Origin: Streptomyces sp. PTY087I2
GTDB lineage: Bacteria > Actinomycetota > Actinomycetes > Streptomycetales > Streptomycetaceae
Reading direction: 5' to 3'
DNA: 64,000 bases
NCBI RefSeq assembly: GCF_001687325.1
Contig: NZ_LZRD01000006.1
Location: forward strand, 62,001 to 126,000
Below, in pieces: positions 18,044 to 25,975 of the stretch. A program made the position numbers and the translations under genes. The notes beneath the pieces are model-generated. The model was not told where the DNA came from. It saw only the letters and a list, made by a program, of their open reading frames with translations, and ran no database searches. Positions within the stretch are counted from its first letter, which is position 1, and every line of letters starts with the position of its first letter.

Positions 18044-19834
18044 ATGGCGACTGCGACCGGCAAACCCGTCGTCGACGCTGACGGCCTCATGGAGATGTCG
18101 TGGGACCCGATCACGCGCATCGTCGGCAGCCTCGGCATCCACACCAAGATCGACTTCGCCGCGAAGCGGGTCGCGGAGTGCTACAGCACCTCGTCGATCT
18201 TCCGTGGCTACAGCGTCTTCATGAAGGGCAAGGACCCGCGCGACGCCCACTTCATCACCAGCCGCATCTGCGGTATCTGCGGTGACAACCACGCGACCTG
18301 TTCCGTCTACGCGCAGAACATGGCGTACGGGGTCGCGCCCCCGCACCTCGGCGAGTGGATCATCAACCTCGGCGAGGCCGCCGAGTACATGTTCGACCAC
18401 AACATCTTCCAGGAGAACCTGGTCGGCGTGGACTACTGCGAGCGGATGGTCCGCGAGACCAACCCCGGCGTCCTCGAACTCGCCGAACGCACGGAGGCCC
18501 CGCACGCCGCCGACCACGGCTACCGCACCATCGCCGACATCATGCGCTCGCTGAACCCGCTGGAGGGCGAGTTCTACCGTGAAGCCCTCCAGGTCAGCCG
18601 CTACACCCGCGAGATGTTCTGCCTGATGGAGGGCCGTCACGTACACCCGTCCACGCTCTACCCGGGCGGTGTCGGCACGGTCGCCACGATCCAGCTCTTC
18701 ACCGACTACCTCACCCGCCTCACCCGCTACGTGGAGTTCATGAAGCGGGTCGTCCCGCTCCACGACGACCTCTTCGACTTCTTCTACGAGGCGCTGCCCG
18801 GCTACGAGGAGGTCGGCCGGCGACGCGTCCTGCTCGGCTGCTGGGGCGCGCTCAACGACCCGGAGTTCTGCGACTTCACGTACGCCAACATGGAGGACTG
18901 GGGCCGCAAGATGTTCGTGACCCCCGGTGTCGTGGTCGACGGCAAGCTCGTCACCAACAGCCTCCTCGACATCAACCTGGGCCTGCGCATCCTGCTCGGC
19001 AGCTCGTACTACGAGGACTGGGCGGGCATGGGCAAGTTCGTCGAGCGCGACCCCCTCGGCAACGAGATCGACGAACGCCACCCCTGGAACCAGCACACCG
19101 TCCCGGCCCCGCAGAAGCGGGACTTCGACGACAAGTACAGCTGGGTCATGTCGCCGCGCTGGTTCGACGGCACCGACCACCTCGCCCTGGACACCGGCGG
19201 CGGGCCCATCGCCCGGCTCTGGTCCACGGCCCTGTCCGGACTCGTCGACATCGGCTTCATCAAGGCCACCGGCCACAGCGTGCAGATCAACCTCCCGCGC
19301 ACCATGACCAAGCCGGAGATGGCGCTGGAGTGGAAGATCCCGAAGTGGTCCAACGCCCTCGAACGCAACCGGGCCCGCACCTACTTCCAGGCGTACGCGG
19401 CCGCCGCCGCCCTCCACTTCGCCGAGCAGGCGATGGAGGAGGTACGGGACGGACGCACCCAGACCTGGGAGCAGTTCGACGTCCCCGACGAGTCGATCGG
19501 CTGCGGCTTCACCGAGGCCGTACGCGGCGTCCTCTCCCACCACATGGTCATCCGGGACGGGAAGATCGCCAACTACCACCCCTACCCGCCGACCCCGTGG
19601 AACGGCAGCGTCCGTGACATCTACGGCACCCCCGGACCGTACGAGGACGCTGTCCAGAACACGCCCATCTTCGAGGAGAACCCGCCCGAGAACTTCAAGG
19701 GCATCGACATCATGCGGGCCGTCCGCAGCTTCGACCCGTGTCTGCCGTGCGGCGTCCACATGTACGTCGGCGGCGGCCGGACCGTCGAGGAGACCCATAT
19801 GCCGACCGGGCTGAGCGGACTGGCGGGCGGCTGA
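18044..19834 (+). CDS. hhyL: Group 1h [NiFe] hydrogenase large subunit
   Basis: A 596-aa catalytic subunit holding the Ni-Fe(CN)2CO centre. The four nickel cysteines are present in L1 'RICGICG' (C76, C79) and L2 'DPCLPCGVH' (C566, C569). A 24-residue C-terminal tail follows the last histidine and should be removed by the maturation protease encoded six genes on, once nickel is inserted. The subunit is longer than many group 1 large subunits, with extra sequence around residues 330-400, typical of the 1h group. ATG at 18044 follows CAGGAAGGCGGCG. It pairs with hhyS to consume trace H2 and feed electrons to the respiratory chain. Confidence 0.95.
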   Translation: MATATGKPVVDADGLMEMSWDPITRIVGSLGIHTKIDFAAKRVAECYSTSSIFRGYSVFMKGKDPRDAHFITSRICGICGDNHATCSVYAQNMAYGVAPPHLGEWIINLGEAAEYMFDHNIFQENLVGVDYCERMVRETNPGVLELAERTEAPHAADHGYRTIADIMRSLNPLEGEFYREALQVSRYTREMFCLMEGRHVHPSTLYPGGVGTVATIQLFTDYLTRLTRYVEFMKRVVPLHDDLFDFFYEALPGYEEVGRRRVLLGCWGALNDPEFCDFTYANMEDWGRKMFVTPGVVVDGKLVTNSLLDINLGLRILLGSSYYEDWAGMGKFVERDPLGNEIDERHPWNQHTVPAPQKRDFDDKYSWVMSPRWFDGTDHLALDTGGGPIARLWSTALSGLVDIGFIKATGHSVQINLPRTMTKPEMALEWKIPKWSNALERNRARTYFQAYAAAAALHFAEQAMEEVRDGRTQTWEQFDVPDESIGCGFTEAVRGVLSHHMVIRDGKIANYHPYPPTPWNGSVRDIYGTPGPYEDAVQNTPIFEENPPENFKGIDIMRAVRSFDPCLPCGVHMYVGGGRTVEETHMPTGLSGLAGG

Positions 19835-19874
19835 ACCCACCGCACCGGGCGCGTACTTCGGAAAGGGGCCCACC

Positions 19875-20849
19875 ATGGCGGGAGCCGACCCCGGCGCACA
19901 CATCGGTGAACTGCTGGACCGACTGGGACGCGAGGCGGGACCACGCGCCCGCGAGACCGCCGACGAACTCGTGCGCAGTGTCGTCGAGTTCTACGGCGAG
20001 GGCCTGGCCCGCACCGTACGGCTGCTGCGCGCCGCCCCGGCCGGCTCCGACCCGCTCGCCGTGCTCACCGCCGACGAACTCGTCGGCGACCTGCTGATCC
20101 TGCACGACCTGCACCCCGACGACACCATGACCCGGGTCGGCCAGGCCCTCGACAAGGTCCGCCCCTACCTCGGCTCCCACGCCGGGGACGTCGAGGTCGC
20201 CGGACTCGACCCGGACGCCGCCGAAGGGCCCACCCTGCGCCTGCGGTTGCGCGGCAGCTGCGACGGCTGCCCGTCCTCCACCCAGACCGTGCGCTGGACC
20301 ATCGAGGAAGCCGTCGCCCGCCTCGCCCCCGAGATCGCGCACATCGAGGTCGAAGGCGTCGCCGAGGCAGCTCCGGCCGAGCAGCCGCTGCTCCAGATCC
20401 AGCCCCGCCCGCCCGACGACATCCCGGGCCCGCCGCCCGGGTCCGGGAACGGGTCCGCGTCTCCGGCGGCCGACGCACCGGCCCGGGCCCCCGGACCCCC
20501 GCCGGCCGACGCCTCCGCCGAACCACCCCGCTGGCACACCCTCGCCGCCCCCGCCCTGCCCGCCCACGACCGCACCACCCGCGTCGCCGACATCGACGGC
20601 AACGCCCTCCTGCTCGTCCGCCTCCCCGGCAACCTGTACGCCTACCGCGACCGCTGCCCCGGCTGCGGGGCCGACCTGCGCACCGCCCCTCTCGACGGCG
20701 AATTCCTCAGCTGCGCCGCGTGCGCCGCCCGGTTCGACGTACGGCACGCGGGGCGCGGCGACCACACCCACCTGGAACCGCTGCCGCTCCTGGAGGAGGA
20801 CGGGGCGGTGCGGGTCGCGCTGCCCGAACTGCTGGGAGCCGGGCCGTGA
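19875..20849 (+). CDS. NifU-domain / Rieske-like fusion, hydrogenase-associated
   Basis: A 324-aa protein with two modules joined by a Pro/Ala-rich linker (about 175-218). The middle part (about 85-165) is a NifU C-terminal Fe-S scaffold domain with 'GSCDGCPSS' (C129, C132). The C-terminal part (about 218-320) has the Rieske-like fold, but its metal motif is CPGC (261-264) and CAAC (280-283). A true Rieske domain has CxH and CxxH, so this site is four-cysteine and may hold a rubredoxin-like Fe or a Zn. Such fusions regularly accompany group 1h hydrogenases, probably as an Fe-S donor or as an electron-transfer partner of the enzyme. The stop overlaps the next gene by GTGA. Confidence 0.82.
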   Translation: MAGADPGAHIGELLDRLGREAGPRARETADELVRSVVEFYGEGLARTVRLLRAAPAGSDPLAVLTADELVGDLLILHDLHPDDTMTRVGQALDKVRPYLGSHAGDVEVAGLDPDAAEGPTLRLRLRGSCDGCPSSTQTVRWTIEEAVARLAPEIAHIEVEGVAEAAPAEQPLLQIQPRPPDDIPGPPPGSGNGSASPAADAPARAPGPPPADASAEPPRWHTLAAPALPAHDRTTRVADIDGNALLLVRLPGNLYAYRDRCPGCGADLRTAPLDGEFLSCAACAARFDVRHAGRGDHTHLEPLPLLEEDGAVRVALPELLGAGP

Positions 20850-21487
20850 GCACCAACCCGGCCGGTGTCCTGGCCCAGTTCACCCGGCGGCCGCCACCGC
20901 CGGGGGAGCGGTGCGAACTGTGCGGGGAGCCGCTGCCGGACGAGCACCGGCATCTCGTCGACACCACCCGCCGCTCCCTCAAATGCTCCTGCCCGCCCTG
21001 CCATCTGCTCTTCACCCGGCCCGGCGCGGGCCAGGGCCGCTTCCGGGCCGTCCCCGACCGCTACCTCACCGACCCCGGCTTCGCCCTCGACGGCGACCGC
21101 TGGAACCGGCTCCAGATCCCCGTCGGGCTCGCCTTCTTCTTCCGCAACTCCGCCCTCGACCGGCTCGCCGCCTTCTACCCGAGCCCCGCCGGAGCCACCG
21201 AGAGCGAACTCGACCCCGCGACCTGGGACGCCGTCATCGGCGGCACCCGGCTCGCCGGGCTGCTCGAAGACGATGTGGAGGCGCTGCTCCTGCACGCCGA
21301 GCGCGGGGAGCCCGCCACCTGCACCCTCGTCCCCATCGACGTCTGCTACGAACTCGTCGGCCGGATGCGGCTCCACTGGAAGGGCTTCGACGGCGGAGCC
21401 GAGGCCCGCGCGGCCTTGGCCGAGTTCTTCGGACGGGTCGAGAGCCGCGCACGGCCCCTGCCGGCCGAGGACGGGGGCGCCCCGTGA
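20846..21487 (+). CDS. DUF5947 protein of the hydrogenase operon
   Basis: A 213-aa soluble protein. Residues 20-56 carry a cysteine/histidine cluster (C23, C26, H34, H36, C47, C49, C52) that could bind zinc or an Fe-S cluster. The remainder is alpha/beta with 'RWNRLQIPVGLAFFFRNS', the conserved core I associate with DUF5947. Function is unknown; family members occur next to group 1h hydrogenases, so a role in assembly, electron transfer or membrane attachment is inferred. The GTG start and stop each overlap a neighbour by 4 bases, so translation is coupled both ways. Confidence 0.75.
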   Translation: MSTNPAGVLAQFTRRPPPPGERCELCGEPLPDEHRHLVDTTRRSLKCSCPPCHLLFTRPGAGQGRFRAVPDRYLTDPGFALDGDRWNRLQIPVGLAFFFRNSALDRLAAFYPSPAGATESELDPATWDAVIGGTRLAGLLEDDVEALLLHAERGEPATCTLVPIDVCYELVGRMRLHWKGFDGGAEARAALAEFFGRVESRARPLPAEDGGAP

Positions 21488-22134
21488 CCGACCTCGACTT
21501 CCGCTGCACCGGTGTCCGGCCCGAGCCCTTCGGCGCGAGCCCCACGCTCCTGTTCGGCCTGCGCATCGAGGAACGCGACCACCAGCCCGTCCACGCCGTC
21601 GCCCTGCGCTGCCAGATCCGCATCGAACCCGCCAAGCGCACCTACGACCCGGACGAGGTCGACATGCTCGGCGACCTGTTCGGCGAACCCACCCGCTGGA
21701 GCAGCACCCTCAAACCGCTCCAGTTCGCCCACGCCTCCATCACCGTGCCCGCCTTCAGCGGCACCACCCACGTCGACCTCCCGGTGCCCTGCACGTACGA
21801 CACCGAAGTGGCCTCCGCCTCCTACTTCCGGGCCCTGGCACGCGGCGAGGTGCCGCTGCTGATGCTCTTCTCCGGCACGGTCTTCACCGGCCACGACCGC
21901 TTCCGCGCCGAGCCGATCCCCTGGCACAAGGAGGCGTCCTGCCTGATGCCGGTGGCCGTCTGGCAGGAGCTGATCGAGGCCTACTTCCCCAACACGGGCT
22001 GGCTGCGCCTGCGCAAGGACTGCCTGGAGGATCTGCGCCGCTACCGGTCCGCGCACGCCCTGCCCTCCTGGGAGCGCGTCTTCGAAGACCTGCTGGCCGC
22101 AGCCGGAGCCGCCGAGCCGAAGGGGGCCGAGTGA
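21484..22134 (+). CDS. DUF6084 protein of the hydrogenase operon
   Basis: A 216-aa soluble protein without cysteine-pair motifs. The N-terminal half looks beta-rich ('PTLLFGLRIEERDHQPVHAVALRCQIRIEP'); the second half contains 'LLMLFSGTVFTGHDRF', 'EASCLMPVAVWQELIEAYFPNTGWLRL' and a C-terminal helix. It matches the DUF6084 family that travels with group 1h hydrogenases. No enzymatic motif is visible, so a structural or assembly role is only inferred. The GTG start overlaps the upstream stop, and the next gene begins 1 base after the stop. Confidence 0.72.
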   Translation: MTDLDFRCTGVRPEPFGASPTLLFGLRIEERDHQPVHAVALRCQIRIEPAKRTYDPDEVDMLGDLFGEPTRWSSTLKPLQFAHASITVPAFSGTTHVDLPVPCTYDTEVASASYFRALARGEVPLLMLFSGTVFTGHDRFRAEPIPWHKEASCLMPVAVWQELIEAYFPNTGWLRLRKDCLEDLRRYRSAHALPSWERVFEDLLAAAGAAEPKGAE

Positions 22135-22135
22135 G

Positions 22136-23599
22136 ATGACCGCCCCGCACCTCGAAGCCCCCCTGGACGAAGCGCTCGACCAGGCCCGCGCCGTCGCCGA
22201 CGCCGTCCTCTTCGAGGGCTACGTCCTCTACCCGTACCGCGCCTCCTCCGCCAAGAACCGGATGCGCTGGCAGTTCGGCGTCCTGGTACCGCCCGCCCGT
22301 ACCGCCGACAACGGCGAACACGCCGAGCAGCGCACCGACCTCCTCCTGGAACCCCGCTCCGGCGACCGGCTCGACGCCGAACTGCGCTTCCTGCACGTGC
22401 GGCGGCGGACCGTCGAACGCCTCGAACCCGACGGCTCCTACACCGAGGTCCCCGAACTGGAGCTGCCCGACCGGGTCCTGGTCCCCTGGGACGAGGGCCA
22501 CGAGGAACGCATCCGGCTCCACGCCCCCCTCGCCGAACTCACGGGGGAGCAGGCCCACACCCGTAACGTCACCTTCGACCTGCCGCCCGGCACCGAACAC
22601 GAACCGGTGCTCGACGAGGACGGCCGGACCGTGGGCCGGCTGGTACGCCGGCGCGGCCGCCTCTCCGGCGAGATCCGCCCGTACGTGGAACAACTCCCCG
22701 GCCCCTACCGGCTCTCCCGCCTCACCGTCACCGTCCACAACACCGTCGACGCGCCCCCGCCGGCCGACGGCGGCAGCCGCGACGACGCCCTCCCGCACAG
22801 CATGATCGGCGCCCATCTGCTCCTCGCGGTGGAGGGCGGCCGCTTCCTGTCGATGACCGACCCGCCCGAGTGGGCCCGACCCGCCGTGGCCGAACTGCGC
22901 AACGAGAACACCTGGCCCGTCCTCGCCGGACCGGCGGACCGGCAGGACGTCGTGCTCTCCTCGCCGATCATCCTGGAGGACCACCCCGCCCTCGCCGACG
23001 AGAGCCCCGGCCCCCTCTACGACGCCACCGAGATCGACGAGATCCTCTCGCTGCGCACCGCGGCCCTCACCGACCACGAGAAGCGCGAGGCACGCGGCAC
23101 CGACGCCCGCGCCGCCGAGGTCATCGACCTGGTCGACACCATGCCCGAAGCGGTACGGGAACGGCTGCACGGGGCGATCCGGGGGCTGCGCGAGGTCACG
23201 GGGGAGGAGGACGGGACCGGTGGGCCTGCCGGGTCTGTCGCGTCCGCCGGCCCCGCCGTCGGACTGACCCTGCCCGAAGGCGCGGGGCACCCCTGGTGGG
23301 ACCCGCAGCAGGATCCCGAGGCGGCCGACGCCCCCTCCACCGTCTCCATCGACGGCGAGGCGGTCGGCGAGGGAAGCCGCGTCCTCCTCGCCCCCGGGTT
23401 CCGCCGTACGGATGCCCAGGACGCGTTCCTGCGGGGCTGCCGGGCCACCGTCGAAGCCGTGGTCACGGACCTGGACGGGGAGGTGCACCTCGCGGTCGTC
23501 CTGGACGACGACCCTGGCAACGACATCCGCCGCCAGCAGGGCCGGTTCCTCTACTTCAAGCCCGACGAGGTGACCCCGCTGCGGGAGGAGGAGCCATGA
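22136..23599 (+). CDS. Uncharacterised 487-aa hydrogenase-island protein
   Basis: I do not recognise a named family. The first 350 residues are rich in paired beta strands and acidic or aromatic segments (for example 'FEGYVLYPYRASSAKNRMRWQFGVLVP') and hold no signal peptide or membrane segment. A disordered Gly/Glu/Ala linker (about 353-385) leads to a compact C-terminal domain of about 100 residues. That domain, 'VGEGSRVLLAP', 'DAFLRGCRATVEAVVTDLDGEVHLAVVLDDDPGND' and 'GRFLYFKPDEVTPL', resembles small beta-barrel domains of hydrogenase accessory proteins. Position between DUF6084 and the maturation protease, with near-zero gaps, ties it to enzyme biogenesis. Confidence 0.7.
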   Translation: MTAPHLEAPLDEALDQARAVADAVLFEGYVLYPYRASSAKNRMRWQFGVLVPPARTADNGEHAEQRTDLLLEPRSGDRLDAELRFLHVRRRTVERLEPDGSYTEVPELELPDRVLVPWDEGHEERIRLHAPLAELTGEQAHTRNVTFDLPPGTEHEPVLDEDGRTVGRLVRRRGRLSGEIRPYVEQLPGPYRLSRLTVTVHNTVDAPPPADGGSRDDALPHSMIGAHLLLAVEGGRFLSMTDPPEWARPAVAELRNENTWPVLAGPADRQDVVLSSPIILEDHPALADESPGPLYDATEIDEILSLRTAALTDHEKREARGTDARAAEVIDLVDTMPEAVRERLHGAIRGLREVTGEEDGTGGPAGSVASAGPAVGLTLPEGAGHPWWDPQQDPEAADAPSTVSIDGEAVGEGSRVLLAPGFRRTDAQDAFLRGCRATVEAVVTDLDGEVHLAVVLDDDPGNDIRRQQGRFLYFKPDEVTPLREEEP

Positions 23600-24141
23600 C
23601 CGGCACGGAGACGCCCGCGCGCACGCTCGTCGCCGGGGTCGGCAACATCTTCCTCAAGGACGACGGATTCGGCGTGGAGACGGTCCGGCGGCTCGGCCGC
23701 CTGGACCCCTCGCGCCTGCCGCCCGGCACCGAGCTGATGGACGCCGGAATCCGGGGGGTCCACCTCGCGTACAAGCTGCTGGAGGGCTACCGGACCCTCG
23801 TCCTCGTCGACATCATCGGCCGGGGAGGCGAACCCGGCACGCTCTACACCATCGACGTCGGGCCCGCGCCGCCGGACGTCCGCCCCGCCCCCGGGCCGCT
23901 GGACACCCACGCCATGGACCCCGCCACCGTCCTCGGCCTGCTGCACGATCTGCACGCCGGAGCGGGAGGCACCCTGCCCGACGAGGTGTACGTCGTGGGC
24001 TGCGAGCCCCTGGACACGGCGGACGGCATGGGGCTCAGCGACCCCGTCGAGGCGGCGGTGGAGCCGGCGGTGGAACGGGTGCTCGACCTGCTGTCCCGCG
24101 ACCCCGCCCCCGTACCGGATTCCGTATCGCGGAACGACTGA
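23596..24141 (+). CDS. Hydrogenase maturation endopeptidase (HyaD/HybD/HoxM family)
   Basis: A 181-aa nickel-dependent protease that trims the C-terminal tail of the large subunit after Ni insertion. 'LVAGVGNIFLKDDGFGVETVRRL' is the family's opening with its acidic Ni ligand, 'LMDAGIRGVHLAYKLLEGYRTLVLVDI' gives the second acidic site, and 'PLDTHAMDPATVL' the histidine ligand. The substrate is presumably the HhyL tail after His572. The ATG overlaps the preceding stop (ATGA, 23596-23599). Confidence 0.93.
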   Translation: MTGTETPARTLVAGVGNIFLKDDGFGVETVRRLGRLDPSRLPPGTELMDAGIRGVHLAYKLLEGYRTLVLVDIIGRGGEPGTLYTIDVGPAPPDVRPAPGPLDTHAMDPATVLGLLHDLHAGAGGTLPDEVYVVGCEPLDTADGMGLSDPVEAAVEPAVERVLDLLSRDPAPVPDSVSRND

Positions 24142-24179
24142 GACCACGAAGAGCTGAGACCACGACCTTGGAGGCCAGG

Positions 24180-24284
24180 ATGCACTGGATGTGGATCGGC
24201 TTCGCCGCGGGCCTCGCGGCCCTGTACGGAGTCGCCAGGAACCTGCCCGACGTACGGCGCTACCTGCGCATGCGCCGGATGTAG
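24180..24284 (+). CDS. DUF6893-type 34-aa membrane micro-protein
   Basis: A very small gene encoding MHWMWIGFAAGLAALYGVAR followed by NLPDVRRYLRMRRM. The first 19 residues form one transmembrane helix and the rest is a basic cytoplasmic tail. The 'NLPDvRRYLRmRRM' ending is the signature of DUF6893 proteins. TTGGAGGCC gives a strong ribosome site 5 bases ahead of the ATG, 38 bases after the protease gene. Its place in the hydrogenase operon suggests a role in anchoring or tuning the enzyme at the membrane, which is inference. Its 3' end overlaps that of the opposite-strand PadR gene by 25 bases. Confidence 0.75.
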   Translation: MHWMWIGFAAGLAALYGVARNLPDVRRYLRMRRM

Positions 24285-24664
24285 TCCTCGTGTCCCACGT
24301 GGTGCGGAGGTTCGTCCCCGCCCCCGACGTCCTCCAGCTGCACATAGCGCTCGAGGAAGAGATGGAGGGTGCTGTGCAGTTCTCCCAGCCGGACGAACCA
24401 GAGGGCGAGATCCATGGCGCCCTGCGGAGTGATGGCGTACACGCGGCGCGCCGGTCCGGAACCGGAGGCACACCACTGCGAGGTCACCTCGCCGCACTTC
24501 TCCATCCCCCGCAGCAGCCGGTACACGTGCGCCGACTCGGCTTCCTCCCAGCCGAACGCACCCAGGCGCTGCACCAGCTCGTAGCCGTGATCCCGACGTT
24601 CGGCCAGGAGCAGAAGCAGGACCGGGGTGAGCAGCGCCCGCCGTTCGACCTCGTGACCAGCCAT
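24260..24664 (-). CDS. PadR-family transcriptional regulator
   Basis: A 134-aa DNA-binding protein. The winged helix occupies residues about 8-85: 'RRALLTPVLLLLLAERRDHGYELVQRLGAFGWEEAESAHVYRLLRGMEKCGEVTSQW ... RRVYAITPQG' is the canonical PadR pattern. A dimerisation helix ('LALWFVRLGELHSTLHLFLERYVQLEDV') follows. It sits inside the hydrogenase island on the other strand. Its start is only 29 bases from the hypA start, so it probably represses or controls hypA and the hyp genes from that short shared region, and may sense hydrogen or redox state indirectly. The effector is unknown. Confidence 0.9.
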   Translation of the reverse strand: MAGHEVERRALLTPVLLLLLAERRDHGYELVQRLGAFGWEEAESAHVYRLLRGMEKCGEVTSQWCASGSGPARRVYAITPQGAMDLALWFVRLGELHSTLHLFLERYVQLEDVGGGDEPPHHVGHEDYIRRMRR

Positions 24665-24693
24665 CTTCTCAGGGTAGCCAGGGGGTGAGCGCC

Positions 24694-25104
24694 GTGCATG
24701 AGCTGTCCATCGCGATGGCCGTCGTCGACCAGGTGGAGAGCGCGGTCCGCGAGCAGGAGGCCGGGCCCGGGGAAGCCCGCGTCCGGTCCTTGACGCTGCG
24801 GGTCGGGGAGCTGTCCGGCGTGGTGCCCGAGGCGCTCGACTTCTCCTTCGAGGTGGCCGCCCAGGGCACTGTGCTGGCGGACGCCCGGCTGCTGATCGAA
24901 ACTGTTGAGGGGAGGGCCCGCTGCGAGGAGTGCGGCCGGGACACCGCGACCGGGATGCCCCCGGACCTGTGGTGCGGCGTCTGCTCACGGGCGATGAGCC
25001 TGACCGGCGGGCGCGAACTGGAGATCGCCCGCGTCGTCCTGGAGGACCCGGAGATCCGACGCGGGGGCGACGTACCGGAGGCGAGCCATGTGCCGCACCG
25101 TTGA
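24694..25104 (+). CDS. hypA: HypA, nickel chaperone for hydrogenase maturation
   Basis: A 136-aa protein that binds Ni(II) and delivers it with HypB to the hydrogenase large subunit. The zinc site is C77-E-E-C80 and C94-G-V-C97. A GTG at 24694 gives the universal M-H-E-L start. This matters because the N-terminal amine and His2 bind nickel; the GTG at 24685 would add three residues (MSA) and bury that site. GGGGGTGAG lies 6-7 bases ahead of 24694. The gene is divergent from the PadR gene and opens the hypABFCDE operon. It overlaps hypB by 17 bases. Confidence 0.93.
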   Translation: MHELSIAMAVVDQVESAVREQEAGPGEARVRSLTLRVGELSGVVPEALDFSFEVAAQGTVLADARLLIETVEGRARCEECGRDTATGMPPDLWCGVCSRAMSLTGGRELEIARVVLEDPEIRRGGDVPEASHVPHR

Positions 25105-25975
25105 CCTGCATCAGGCCGTGCTGGCGAAGAACGACACCAACGCCGTGGAGCTGCGCCGCACCCTCGACGAACGGGGCACCACGGCCGTCAACCTGATGTC
25201 GAGCCCCGGCAGCGGCAAGACGGCCCTGCTGGAACTGCTTCTCACCCGGGCCGTCGCGGGCGGCACCCCGGCCGCCGCCGTCACCGCCGACCTGGCCACC
25301 GAGAACGACGCGACCCGCCTGGCCCGCTCGGGCGCCCCCGTACGGCAGATTCTCACCGACGGGCTGTGCCACCTGGAGGCCGGGATGCTGGGGAGCAAGC
25401 TGGACGGCTGGCTGCCCGAGGGGACCCGGCTGCTGTTCGTCGAGAACGTCGGCAATCTCGTCTGCCCCGCCTCCTACGACCTCGGCGAGACCCTGCGGAT
25501 CGCGCTCGCCTCGGTGACCGAGGGCGAGGACAAGCCGGTGAAGTACCCGGCGGCGTTCGGCCTCGCCCACCTGGTGGTCGTCACCAAGTCCGACCTGGCC
25601 GAGGCGGTGGAGTTCGACCGGGACGCCTTCCTCGCGGGCGTCCAGCAGGTGAATCCGGGTGTGCCGGTGATCGAGACGTCCGCCCGCACGGGCGCGGGCG
25701 TCGACGATCTGCTCGCGCATGTGCTGCGTGCCGCCGACGGCGGGGAGCCGCACACGCCGGTCCTCGCGCAGCAGCACGAGAAGCATCTGCACCACCACGG
25801 TGGGGGCGACCCGGAGCACGACAACCCGCCTATGGACGACCGGGCAGCGTCGCACGAGGATCCGGCACCCGCTCACGTACCGCAGGATCCGGCACCCGCT
25901 CACGCCCCGCACGACCACGACCGGTCACCCGCCCGCCCCGCCGCCACTCCCGCACCGGCCGGAAGCCCGCGATGA
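25088..25975 (+). CDS. hypB: HypB, GTPase for nickel insertion, with C-terminal His-rich tail
   Basis: A 295-aa SIMIBI-class GTPase. The P-loop 'SSPGSGKT' is at 38-45, switch regions 'TADLATENDATRLARSG' and 'LLFVENVGNLVCP' follow, and 'VVTKSDLAEAV' is the guanine-specificity motif. The GTPase core ends near residue 215. The rest is a low-complexity tail rich in His, Asp and Pro (HEKHLHHHGG, then a repeated 9-residue unit ending APAH, then HDHD). Nickel-storing HypB proteins usually carry such histidine stretches at the N-terminus, so this one has it at the other end. ATGA overlaps hypF. Confidence 0.93.
   Translation: MCRTVDLHQAVLAKNDTNAVELRRTLDERGTTAVNLMSSPGSGKTALLELLLTRAVAGGTPAAAVTADLATENDATRLARSGAPVRQILTDGLCHLEAGMLGSKLDGWLPEGTRLLFVENVGNLVCPASYDLGETLRIALASVTEGEDKPVKYPAAFGLAHLVVVTKSDLAEAVEFDRDAFLAGVQQVNPGVPVIETSARTGAGVDDLLAHVLRAADGGEPHTPVLAQQHEKHLHHHGGGDPEHDNPPMDDRAASHEDPAPAHVPQDPAPAHAPHDHDRSPARPAATPAPAGSPR
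25857..25904 (+). repeat. 27-bp tandem repeat in the hypB histidine tail
   Basis: A 21-base block beginning AGGATCCGGCACCCGCTCAC occurs at 25857-25877 and again at 25884-25904. It keeps frame with a 27-base period and encodes two similar nine-residue units containing 'DPAPAH'. The tail length may vary between strains through this repeat. Confidence 0.8.

Noticed and set aside
20600..20849. Calling the hydrogenase-linked protein a classical Rieske ferredoxin
   Set aside because: The histidine ligands of the Rieske motif are replaced by cysteines, so only the fold, not the cluster type, can be claimed.
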